From positions 176,101 through 240,100 of the forward strand of contig NZ_AUBW01000008.1 of the NCBI RefSeq assembly GCF_000429445.1: 64,000 nt of DNA. Reading direction: 5' to 3'. This document shows positions 27,354-35,092 of this stretch, piece by piece. The notes below the pieces were generated by a model. It made no database searches. It saw only the letters and a program-made list of their open reading frames with translations, and had not been told where the DNA came from. A program made the translations under genes and the position numbers. This DNA is from Algoriphagus terrigena DSM 22685 (GTDB lineage: Bacteria > Bacteroidota > Bacteroidia > Cytophagales > Cyclobacteriaceae). Each line of letters begins with the position of its first letter. Within the stretch, counting starts at the first letter, position 1.

Positions 27354-27579
27354 GAAGAGTCTGTTCCTCACAGAAAACCCAATTGTTCGAGAAGCTCAAG
27401 CCCTATTGTTGCAGAGCCAGCGTGTTTAGTGAATTGCTTTGTTTGTTGACCCGGACGATTTGTATCCTCACGGGGTACAACTAGCGGGATGGTTTCATTT
27501 CCTGATTTTTATCAGGGTTTCACTTGCTGCTTAGAATGGAATATTTGCTGTAAATTTTAGGCATACAACCCACTCGAAC

Positions 27580-28662
27580 ATGTATCCCGACTCCGGCTCT
27601 ACTCCCACTCCGTCTGGTTCCAACCAGGTGATTCACTATGCTCTGCAGTTGTTGGCTCTGGCAATCCTGCTGGTTTGGAGCTTCAATATCCTAGCGCCAT
27701 TTTTGATCCCGATGCTCTGGGGGGCGGTTTTTGCGTCCTCTTTTTTTCCGATTCATGAAAAACTCATCGGAAAGTTTGGTTGGAAAAATGGGCTTTCGGC
27801 CACGTTTATCACCTTGGTGGCTCTTGCGGTTTTGATCGCTCCGGCGGTATTCTTCATGATGGCGGGAGCAAGTGAGATCAAAGAACTCGCAGAACACATC
27901 CGGGACGGGGATTTGGTGATCCCTCCTCCAAATGAACAGATAAAATCTTGGCCATTGATAGGCGAGAAAGCTTTTGCTTTTTGGACTGAGGCCTCCACCA
28001 ATGTGACGTTGACTATTCAAGAGCACCAAGACCAGCTGAAACCTTTACTTCTGAAGCTGGTGGCACTCCTCAAAAATACTGCTGGCGGGGTTTTGTTGCT
28101 GATGGTTTCTATCATTATCAGTGGGATCATGTTGGCGTACGAGAAAGAGGAAAGCGATTTTGCCCGTAAATTTTTCGTGAGGCTCGCCGGTAAAAAAGGC
28201 GAGGAAATGGCAGGCGTAGCCACGCAAACCGTCCAAAATGTGGTCAAAGGTATCCTCGGAGTAGCGGCTATTCAAACAATTTTTGTAGGAATTGGCCTGC
28301 TGGTGGCGGGAATCCCATTTGCGGGACTTTGGATTATTCTTTCCTTGATTCTGGCGATTGTTCAGATTGGAATTTTGCCGGTGTCCATCGGGGTGATCAT
28401 CTACATCTGGACGACAGGCGACACGGTCACCGCGACTATTCTGACCATTTGGATGCTCGTCGTCGGTTTGATGGACAACGTGCTAAAGCCGATTCTCTTA
28501 GGAAAAGGGGCTACAGTGCCTATGCTAGTGGTGTTCTTGGGAGCGATTGGTGGCTTTATTTACTCCGGATTTATCGGACTGTTTACAGGAGCGATCGTCA
28601 TGACACTGGCCTACAAGCTCGGTGTAGAATGGCTTAATTCTGGAAGTCGACCTCAGAGCTAG
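27580..28662 (+). CDS. AI-2E/PerM family membrane transporter
   Basis: This 360-residue inner-membrane protein of the AI-2E (PerM, YdiK, TqsA) family has about eight helices grouped as two at the N-terminus, a soluble stretch (residues 95-150), and a C-terminal helical bundle. The family block QTVQNVVKGILGVAAIQTIFVGIGLLVAG (about 207-235) and DNVLKPILLGKG near 300 are present. Members include quorum-signal exporters and sodium/proton exchangers, so the substrate is open. The 281 bases upstream hold the rpiB terminator and two small hairpins (27441-27515 area) but no gene I can support. Confidence 0.85.
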   Translation: MYPDSGSTPTPSGSNQVIHYALQLLALAILLVWSFNILAPFLIPMLWGAVFASSFFPIHEKLIGKFGWKNGLSATFITLVALAVLIAPAVFFMMAGASEIKELAEHIRDGDLVIPPPNEQIKSWPLIGEKAFAFWTEASTNVTLTIQEHQDQLKPLLLKLVALLKNTAGGVLLLMVSIIISGIMLAYEKEESDFARKFFVRLAGKKGEEMAGVATQTVQNVVKGILGVAAIQTIFVGIGLLVAGIPFAGLWIILSLILAIVQIGILPVSIGVIIYIWTTGDTVTATILTIWMLVVGLMDNVLKPILLGKGATVPMLVVFLGAIGGFIYSGFIGLFTGAIVMTLAYKLGVEWLNSGSRPQS

Positions 28663-28746
28663 TATTTTTGCTCACCATTTCCTGTTTATTGAAAAGTTAA
28701 GTAAAGTGAACAGATTCGCTGAACTTACCCACTACTGGCAAAAAAA

Positions 28747-28781
28747 GCCCCAACAAGCTGAAAACTTATTGGGGCTTTTTT
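28747..28781. terminator. Bidirectional intrinsic terminator
   Basis: GCCCCAACAAG (28747-28757) and CTTATTGGGGC (28765-28775) form an 11-bp stem with one imperfect pair, flanked by A tract on the left and T tract on the right. It can end both the plus-strand AI-2E gene and the minus-strand run that includes the small lipoprotein. In the minus-strand RNA the imperfect pair becomes a G-U wobble, so it should be stronger in that direction. Confidence 0.85.
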
Positions 28782-28802
28782 ATGAGGTTCAGGCCTTCCG
28801 AA

Positions 28803-29135
28803 TCAATTGGATTCGCGATGATTCTTGTGTTGGGATTTGATTTCCTCCAGCTCTTGCTTTAGATCCTCGAGAGCTGCTTTTGCAGAGACTTTTCCGGCGT
28901 CAATTGATTCTTTGATTTCTTCCTTGGTCAGGCCTTCTTTTTCAAGATCCTTGATGAGTCGTTTGATTTCCCGATCCAGTTTTTTGTCATTGATTTTTTC
29001 ACCGTTGATGACCAGTTCATCGCTGGCAGTGATCTCGATCCTGAAGCCGTCCTTCTTTTTGGAGGTCTCGATGGTGCAGGAGTTTAGGCAGAAAGCTGCC
29101 ATCAGTCCCAGAGCGGGTATTAGGTTTTTTTTCAT
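28803..29135 (-). CDS. Small charged lipoprotein
   Basis: This 110-residue protein has a lipoprotein signal peptide and lipobox LNSC (Cys20). The mature part is very rich in Lys, Glu and Asp, with a short beta segment (FRIEITASDELVINGE) followed by helices with repeated DLE/EIK patterns that could form a coiled coil. It is unrecognised. It is the last gene of the minus-strand series before the bidirectional terminator and lies 60 bases downstream of the subtilisin gene. Confidence 0.7.
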   Translation of the reverse strand: MKKNLIPALGLMAAFCLNSCTIETSKKKDGFRIEITASDELVINGEKINDKKLDREIKRLIKDLEKEGLTKEEIKESIDAGKVSAKAALEDLKQELEEIKSQHKNHRESN

Positions 29136-29195
29136 CGTTTCTATCTTGAACGAGGACTTTTGAAATTGGATTTGTTGAAAAACGACATTTGGGTA

Positions 29196-30830
29196 CTAAA
29201 GAGTGGCGTCGCCTCGGCTTACCTGATCTGCCAGAATGATCGCGTTGTACAAGTTGGCGATCTTGCCGGTTTTGGATATTTCCGAAAGCGGCTTTTCGAG
29301 TTCGCCGAGCTCGCCTATCGTTACGACGACTTGCGGAGCAATGCCGGATTTCATGATGATTTGCTTGACTTGTACCGCGGTAAGTTGCGGATAGTAGGAT
29401 CTGATCAACGCCGCCATTCCCGCTACAGCTGGCGCAGCCATCGAGGTGCCACCCTGAAACTCGTAGGTATTGCTCGGCATCGTAGAATAAATTTCATCAC
29501 CTGGAGCAAAGATGTCTAGACTTTCCTTCCCATAATTGGAAAAAGAAGCGACCATATCCGTGTCGAAGCTTGGAGTGAGCGCTCCAACGGTAATTACATT
29601 GTCCACAAACTCAGGTGAAATTTGAGACTTGTTGTCATTGGGGAAATTCTTGTTCTCTGGATTATCCAGGTCTGCGCCGTCATTTCCGGCGGCCTGCACA
29701 AACAATACGTCCTTGGAAGCTGCATATTCCAGAGCTTCATAGACCCACTCGGCATTTGGAGAAAAGTCTTTTCCAAAGCTCGCGTTGATCACTTTCGCAC
29801 CATTATCCACGGCATAGCGAATAGCCAGCGCCACGTCTTTGTCATATTCATCTCCATCGGGCACGGTGCGCACGCTCATGATCGAGACATTTTTGGCCAC
29901 CCCGTTTATTCCTTTTTTATTGCCACGTGTGGCGGCAATGATTCCGGCGACATGGGTTCCATGGCTCTCGTCCTTGTCTCGGAAATTGGGATTTCCATTT
30001 CCGTACTTCGTGTCGTTGATATCGTAGGGATTGTCGCCGACCGAAGTTCTGCCATCGTACTTGACATTTAAGTGATACTCCAATTGACTTTTGTAGTAGG
30101 TGATGCCATCATTCAGGTCTTTGAGCGCGGTGGGGATATCCTGTCCCATCCCCATGACCTGCTTCAACACGCCGACGAGCTGTTCTTGTTGGGGATTTTT
30201 GGGCTGATATTTTTCAAGATCTGCCAAAGAATAGTATTCCTTTCCCAGTTCTTTCTGAATATTCTGATGTGCCATACTTACAAACTGCTGGATCTCCTCC
30301 AGTTGAGGCAGGGATTCTTTTGCTTCAGGCAGTTCACTTTCCAAACTTGCTTTGGCTTCGGCTTGGTAAGCAGCATCACCGATCTTCAAGCGGATGATCC
30401 TGGTGGACTCCTTTTGCTCATGATAGGATTCGCCGAGGAAATTATAGCCATGGATATCGTCAATATAGCCGTTTCCATCGTTGTCGATGCCATCGCCGGG
30501 GACTTCGTCTTTGTTGACCCAAAGTACGTCTTTGATGTCCTCATGAGCCAGGTCTATGCCGGAGTCGATGACTCCCACGATCACTTTTTCACCTTTTCGT
30601 TTTTTCAAGAGCTCGGTATAGGCCCGATCCACGCTCATGCCGGGCACAGTGTCCGTGGCCGGATCCAAATGACTCCAATATTTGGCCTGGGATTCGGATA
30701 ACTCTGAGATTCGGGGGGAACTGGTTGAATAGGAAATCGGAGGGGCGGTAATCACAGCAGACGAGCTGCAACCCATGACCAGCAGCCCGAAAGTCAAGCC
30801 AGCCAGTGATTTAGAAAAGGATTTAATCAT
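29196..30830 (-). CDS. Subtilisin-like serine protease, S8 family, lipoprotein
   Basis: This 544-residue exported protease starts at ATG 30830, which gives a lipoprotein signal peptide with lipobox VMGC (Cys21). An upstream in-frame start at 30899 would add an unlikely prefix overlapping the eCIS effector gene. The catalytic triad is intact: Asp89 in VIDSGID, His290 in DESHGTHVAG and Ser463 in GGTSMAAP. A helical, charged insertion of about 150 residues separates Asp and His (about 138-285), preceded by a DGIDNDGNGYIDD calcium-like loop. It should be lipid-anchored in the envelope, perhaps on the surface. It lies 65 bases after the eCIS effector gene on the same strand. Whether it belongs to that system or is only a neighbour is open. 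Confidence 0.88.
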   Translation of the reverse strand: MIKSFSKSLAGLTFGLLVMGCSSSAVITAPPISYSTSSPRISELSESQAKYWSHLDPATDTVPGMSVDRAYTELLKKRKGEKVIVGVIDSGIDLAHEDIKDVLWVNKDEVPGDGIDNDGNGYIDDIHGYNFLGESYHEQKESTRIIRLKIGDAAYQAEAKASLESELPEAKESLPQLEEIQQFVSMAHQNIQKELGKEYYSLADLEKYQPKNPQQEQLVGVLKQVMGMGQDIPTALKDLNDGITYYKSQLEYHLNVKYDGRTSVGDNPYDINDTKYGNGNPNFRDKDESHGTHVAGIIAATRGNKKGINGVAKNVSIMSVRTVPDGDEYDKDVALAIRYAVDNGAKVINASFGKDFSPNAEWVYEALEYAASKDVLFVQAAGNDGADLDNPENKNFPNDNKSQISPEFVDNVITVGALTPSFDTDMVASFSNYGKESLDIFAPGDEIYSTMPSNTYEFQGGTSMAAPAVAGMAALIRSYYPQLTAVQVKQIIMKSGIAPQVVVTIGELGELEKPLSEISKTGKIANLYNAIILADQVSRGDATL

Positions 30831-30879
30831 AACCCAAAAGTAACGATCAAACCGGAATAGGGGGATAGGAAAGGGTGTT

Positions 30880-30900
30880 AAAAATGGTGAATCCGTCACC
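30880..30900 (-). terminator. Weak hairpin at the 3' end of the DUF4157 gene
   Basis: On the minus strand GGTGA and TCACC (plus coordinates 30896-30900 and 30886-30890) form a 5-bp stem overlapping the stop codon, followed by ATTTTT. It could partly terminate transcription between the effector gene and the protease gene. Confidence 0.4.
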
Positions 30901-33900
30901 CTCTGATCCTGACCATAGGTTCTGCTCGCAATAATTCCACAGTGGTCGGTCCGATACCGGAGGCCTCTTCCAGCTCATCGTAGCTGTTTATTTGTGTGTG
31001 TTTCTTTTCGATTTTATCTTCCCTATAGTCAACAATCGCCTGAGCCCTCGTTGGACCGACACCTTTGATCCTTTGAATTGCTCTTACGTCTGCAGTATTC
31101 AGGTTAACCATGAAGTTTAATTTTCCAGTGCCAAAGCCAGGTATTGAGGTTTTTGCATGCGGAATGGAAGCGGGGATATTCCAGTTGCTCGGTTGAGTAG
31201 CGGCTGGCTCCCAGTTGCTGTTCTTATACTCCAACTCAGTCAGGGAGAAATTTAGGTTTTCTGCTATGTAGGCATCAGGATCGGAATAGATTCCAGCATC
31301 AAGATTTTTTCCGTATTCGACTTCCACCTCATATTTTACCACTTTCCCTCCGTCCAAAATGTGCTCCTTCGCAAAGCGTTCGAATTTGGAGTTCATGTCA
31401 GAATTGGTCTGTTTGGCAATGGGAGTAAGGTTCCAGGAGACATTGCCAGGTCCATGAAGCTTATGGTTAAGTAGGTGGCCCTCTACGATGTAGTCAGGAT
31501 AGTTGAGCTTCAATAGTGATCCCAGCCCTGTGGTGTAAGTTGGCTGGCTACCGGCCAGACCGCCAGGATCAAGGCTAAGCGGAGAAGCAATAAGGTGTTT
31601 TCCCATCTCCATTCCTGCACCGGTAACTTTATCCTGACGAACCAACGTCGTCCTTGGAATTGGCGGACCGCCGATCGCGTTGAGTATGGCGACTATTTTT
31701 TCAAATTCTCCCATTATTATCCTGCCTTTTTCTACAGTTTGGGGTTCCCTATTTGCATCAATTGTCGAAGCTGAAACTTGAAGTTCCGCAACCTTGTCGT
31801 CAGGAATGTCTTTTCCATTCCATGATTTTGAAGAAATGATTTGATTAATCGTTTTTGGATCAGCACTTGCAATAATAAGACTCGCATTAGGACTGGAATC
31901 TTCAAAATAGGCCTCATGCCTTTCTCCATTTGGAAGTGTGAATGGTCTTCTAAATCCAAGCCAACCCATTACCGTATCCACCGCATTCCTTCCCATCGTC
32001 AGTAACGCTCCACCCACAGCCAGTGCCCGATCGATTAGCCAGTCAATGGCTGCATTCACCCGATCTCTCAGGCCTCCGATCATCTCGGCGATTCGCGTAC
32101 CTAGGCCTCTCAGTCCAACTTGATTTGCCAAAAATCCGATGGCGACCGGCACTGCTCTCGCCAAGGCCGCCTCTAAGAAGTTGGCTGCATCCCCGATGTT
32201 TCCACGGGCGATGTTGGCCACCCCGGCCACGAAGGAATTGACGATCTCGAGCATTTCGCGGAGCTTCTCAATAAAGGACTGGACCGCCCGATAAAATGCA
32301 ATAAAGCTGTTGACCACGGCCATGATACCCGTGGGATCCAGCATCGAAAGGAGCCTACTGACTACTTGTTCCACGATCCGGGTCATGATCCAGTTTTGGA
32401 TCTGCTCCAGCACCATTGTCCAGAGATTGCTCAGCTGCTCCTGTACATACTCCCAGATCGCGATTGGGCCACGTTCCCACACATCTTTGATAAAAGTCCA
32501 AATGCCGGACAGCGTATCGATGGCACCGCGGATTTGATCGACACGCTCTTGGCCGATTTTCAGAGCGAGCCGCTCCCAGACGTTGTCCATCGAAAGCCCC
32601 AGCACATCCAGCACAAAACCCAAAATAGACTGGAAGCTCAGATCTGCCGGAGGAGTGATCCCTGCGGTAGCCAATTCCCCAAAGAGCCAATCTCTCAAGC
32701 CGCCCAACAGGTGTGTGACGATGTTGTCGAAGAACTGGACGAAACCCTGTTTGACTGCCGCCAAGAGGTTTTTCAGGAAGCCAATCGGATCACGCTTGAT
32801 GTCCTCGAATGCCGATCGGGCATTGGCGATGATCTGATTTACGGTGTCTATCGGGAAGTTCATCACCACCAGTAGCACTTCTACCAAGATCTGAACGATC
32901 GTGACTACGAAAGCAAGCAGCCGTTGAATCGGCTCGGCCAAGGTCTGGACAATCCGCACAAAAGCATCAAGTGGATGAAATACATCCGCAATCGTGAAGC
33001 TGTTCCACAGCGTCATGAAGAGGCCGGTGAGATAGGCCCACGTGAAATTGAGGGTCGCGACAGCGGCATCGATGCGTGAAACTGTCTGCTCGATGGCCCC
33101 GGTTTCTTTCATCTGCTGGAATTGCTCTTCGCCTCCCGGCATCAATCCCATAAATCCACGGATGACATTTTCCGTAGTTCTGGGGACATCCTCACCGGTG
33201 AAGGGGTCTTTCCCAAGAATCACAGTGACAAGATGGAATCCTTGCTGTTCTCGGGCGTAGGCGGACAATTGAGCTAAAAGAGCTTCCTTGATAAACTCCA
33301 GTACCTTGATCGCCACATTGGCCGCAAAAGTGAATACCCGCGTCGTGAAGGGGGTGAAAATGGCAACTGTACGGTTAAAGGCCGCGACAGGATCTCTCAG
33401 GTCTTCCAGCGAGAAGGCGTTCCAAGCTTCGTCAAAAAGTCCTTTGACTTCGGTAAAGCTGAAATTGAGCGCAGCCAACTCGGCGTCGATCCAGTCAGCT
33501 GTTTTCTGAATAGTGCCCTCCGCCTGCATTCGCTCGAGCTCCTGTTCTTTTCCGATCAGGATAAGAAAAGCTTCTATCTTTTCGGCCGTGGTCGAAGTGA
33601 TTTCTTCGCCCGTCAAAGGGTCCTGACCGAGCAGTTTGCAAAGCAGGGGATAGCCGGGGAAAGTATCCGCCAGCGCTTTCAGGGCAGTCATGAGCGCTTC
33701 CTTGATCAGCTCAAAGACTTTGTCCTGAATCCGTCCTGCAAACGAAACGATATTCCGATAGAGCTGTCCAAAAGTCCGGTCTAGGACCGCCATATTTTCG
33801 TCCCAGCCAGAGAAAACACTCGCTTCATCCCATGCTTGCTCCAGCGTTCGTTCCAGTCTTCCGGTAGTCAAGTCCAGGGAGGCCATTTCGCTTTCTACCC

Positions 33901-34888
33901 ACGTCAGCGCAGATTCTATGATTCCCAGCTCGTTCAGTTTATTGAAAAGCAGGGTACCAAATACAGGAATCAACCCAAGCAATCCACCGATTAAGTTGGT
34001 GGCATTCCGCTCGACTGCCTCCCCGAGAAGGGGATTGTATCCAATAATGACGCATAGCAGCGAGTACCCCGGAATGTAGCTGGCAAACCGGGCAAGTCCT
34101 TCCCGGACTGCCCAAGGCAGGCGCTGAACCTGGGGTTGAGTGGAAGAGATTTGCGTTTGCGGAGAGCGTCGCACTGCTGCTCCCTGTTGGACGGTGTGCG
34201 TCAACTCGTGTGCAAGCAAATGCTTCCCGTCGGAGGTTTCGGGCTGGTATTTACCTTCATTGAAGTAGATATCGCTGCCATGGGTGAAGGCCTGCGCACC
34301 CAGTGCCGAACTCATCGAAGCGGCCTGAGGTCCCGTGTGGACTTTGACACCCGAAAAATCCGCTCCAATCCTGCTTCCCATATCCTGCTGTACGGGTGGA
34401 GGCAATGCCGCACCTGATCCTGCGCTTTGCTGGATTTGGGTAGAAAGCTGCGGAGAGACAACTCCCACACCTTCACCGGAAAGCTGGACAGATTCGTTTT
34501 TCAATTGGACGTCCTCATCTTCCTGCGAAAGTTGGATTGGAGGCGCTTGCTCCGCAAAAAGCTGAACCTCGTTAGCCTCTTCATCGACACTTAGCTGAAC
34601 TGAGTCTTCCTCCTCCTTGCTCAGATGAATCATTGAAATCCCCGCAGAAAGCGGCTGCATCTGAACTTCTTCCTCCTGAGAGCGCATCATCTGAAACCCA
34701 CCCGGACTCGCAGACATGATGGGTGAGGCTGGTGCCGGAGACATCATCACCTGATCGGCGACAGACTCCGCTTCTACCTCGTATTTATCGTTGGGCTTGC
34801 CGACCTTAAGTGATGGCTGAAGCACGCCGATGCCCGGCCCGGTAAACCGGGATTTGGGCGGGGCGATTTTTTCAGCGGCGGCTCCCAT
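30896..34888 (-). CDS. DUF4157 (HExxH) multidomain protein, probable eCIS cargo/effector
   Basis: This 1330-residue protein closes the eCIS operon. From the N-terminus: a low-complexity acidic tail (1-160) with recurring VQL-type motifs; a DUF4157 domain (about 165-240) with zincin motif HELTH at 227-231; and three tandem repeats of 138 residues starting at 273, 411 and 549 (PGYSLL, PGYPLL and QGFHLV). A long helical region follows (about 640-980), then a segment at about 1088-1215 with GHLLNHKLHGPG and a downstream NLTPIAKQTN that resembles His/Asn polymorphic-toxin nucleases. A helix-hairpin-helix unit occupies 1262-1325 (IKGVGPTRAQAIV and SGIGPTTVELL). DUF4157 proteins are recurrent eCIS cargo, so delivery into a target by this particle is the best inference. 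The nuclease assignment is by motif resemblance only. It starts 8 bases after the 61-residue gene. Confidence 0.85.
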   Translation of the reverse strand: MGAAAEKIAPPKSRFTGPGIGVLQPSLKVGKPNDKYEVEAESVADQVMMSPAPASPIMSASPGGFQMMRSQEEEVQMQPLSAGISMIHLSKEEEDSVQLSVDEEANEVQLFAEQAPPIQLSQEDEDVQLKNESVQLSGEGVGVVSPQLSTQIQQSAGSGAALPPPVQQDMGSRIGADFSGVKVHTGPQAASMSSALGAQAFTHGSDIYFNEGKYQPETSDGKHLLAHELTHTVQQGAAVRRSPQTQISSTQPQVQRLPWAVREGLARFASYIPGYSLLCVIIGYNPLLGEAVERNATNLIGGLLGLIPVFGTLLFNKLNELGIIESALTWVESEMASLDLTTGRLERTLEQAWDEASVFSGWDENMAVLDRTFGQLYRNIVSFAGRIQDKVFELIKEALMTALKALADTFPGYPLLCKLLGQDPLTGEEITSTTAEKIEAFLILIGKEQELERMQAEGTIQKTADWIDAELAALNFSFTEVKGLFDEAWNAFSLEDLRDPVAAFNRTVAIFTPFTTRVFTFAANVAIKVLEFIKEALLAQLSAYAREQQGFHLVTVILGKDPFTGEDVPRTTENVIRGFMGLMPGGEEQFQQMKETGAIEQTVSRIDAAVATLNFTWAYLTGLFMTLWNSFTIADVFHPLDAFVRIVQTLAEPIQRLLAFVVTIVQILVEVLLVVMNFPIDTVNQIIANARSAFEDIKRDPIGFLKNLLAAVKQGFVQFFDNIVTHLLGGLRDWLFGELATAGITPPADLSFQSILGFVLDVLGLSMDNVWERLALKIGQERVDQIRGAIDTLSGIWTFIKDVWERGPIAIWEYVQEQLSNLWTMVLEQIQNWIMTRIVEQVVSRLLSMLDPTGIMAVVNSFIAFYRAVQSFIEKLREMLEIVNSFVAGVANIARGNIGDAANFLEAALARAVPVAIGFLANQVGLRGLGTRIAEMIGGLRDRVNAAIDWLIDRALAVGGALLTMGRNAVDTVMGWLGFRRPFTLPNGERHEAYFEDSSPNASLIIASADPKTINQIISSKSWNGKDIPDDKVAELQVSASTIDANREPQTVEKGRIIMGEFEKIVAILNAIGGPPIPRTTLVRQDKVTGAGMEMGKHLIASPLSLDPGGLAGSQPTYTTGLGSLLKLNYPDYIVEGHLLNHKLHGPGNVSWNLTPIAKQTNSDMNSKFERFAKEHILDGGKVVKYEVEVEYGKNLDAGIYSDPDAYIAENLNFSLTELEYKNSNWEPAATQPSNWNIPASIPHAKTSIPGFGTGKLNFMVNLNTADVRAIQRIKGVGPTRAQAIVDYREDKIEKKHTQINSYDELEEASGIGPTTVELLRAEPMVRIRG
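32828..34072 (-). repeat. Three 138-residue internal repeats in the DUF4157 protein
   Basis: Units begin at protein residues 273, 411 and 549. Each opens with (P/Q)G(Y/F)xLL-like residues, then (I/L)LGxxPxxGE, a glycine-rich or charged turn, and a final segment such as SLDLTTGRLERTLEQAW, ALNFSFTEVKGLFDEAW or TLNFTWAYLTGLFMTLW. The spacing is exactly 138 in both steps. Sequence identity between units is moderate, so duplication is old. Confidence 0.8.
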
Positions 34889-34896
34889 TGGTCAGT

Positions 34897-35082
34897 TTAG
34901 GATTTGATTGGGTTCATGACTTCGCCGGGCTCCAGGGCTTTCATGCCATGGCGTTCCTGCTCCACAGGACTCATTTTTTCTTCCTCTTTTACTGCTTCGG
35001 AGGTTTTTTCCTTGTCCACCACGACCACGACCGGCGCTACTTCTTCCTCCTGATCCGGTTTTTTTCTGACTTTCTTTTTCAT
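34897..35082 (-). CDS. Small charged protein between eCIS ATPase and effector
   Basis: This 61-residue protein starts with a lysine/arginine-rich segment, continues through PVVVVVDKEKT and ends in an acidic-to-neutral tail (EPGEVMNPIKS). It has no signal peptide. The family is not recognised. It sits 10 bases after the ATPase gene and 8 bases before the effector gene, with an AAGG upstream of its ATG, so it is very likely translated. Position suggests a cargo chaperone, adaptor or loading factor, which is inference. Confidence 0.6.
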   Translation of the reverse strand: MKKKVRKKPDQEEEVAPVVVVVDKEKTSEAVKEEEKMSPVEQERHGMKALEPGEVMNPIKS

Positions 35083-35092
35083 CGCCTTCGTG

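Noticed and set aside
27355..27579. Gene or riboswitch in the gap before the AI-2E gene
   Set aside because: Only two short hairpins and no conserved-looking frame are present; not enough to call an RNA element.
30831..30899. 23-residue N-terminal extension of the subtilisin
   Set aside because: It would bury the lipoprotein signal peptide inside the protein and overlap the cargo gene; ATG 30830 restores a normal signal peptide.
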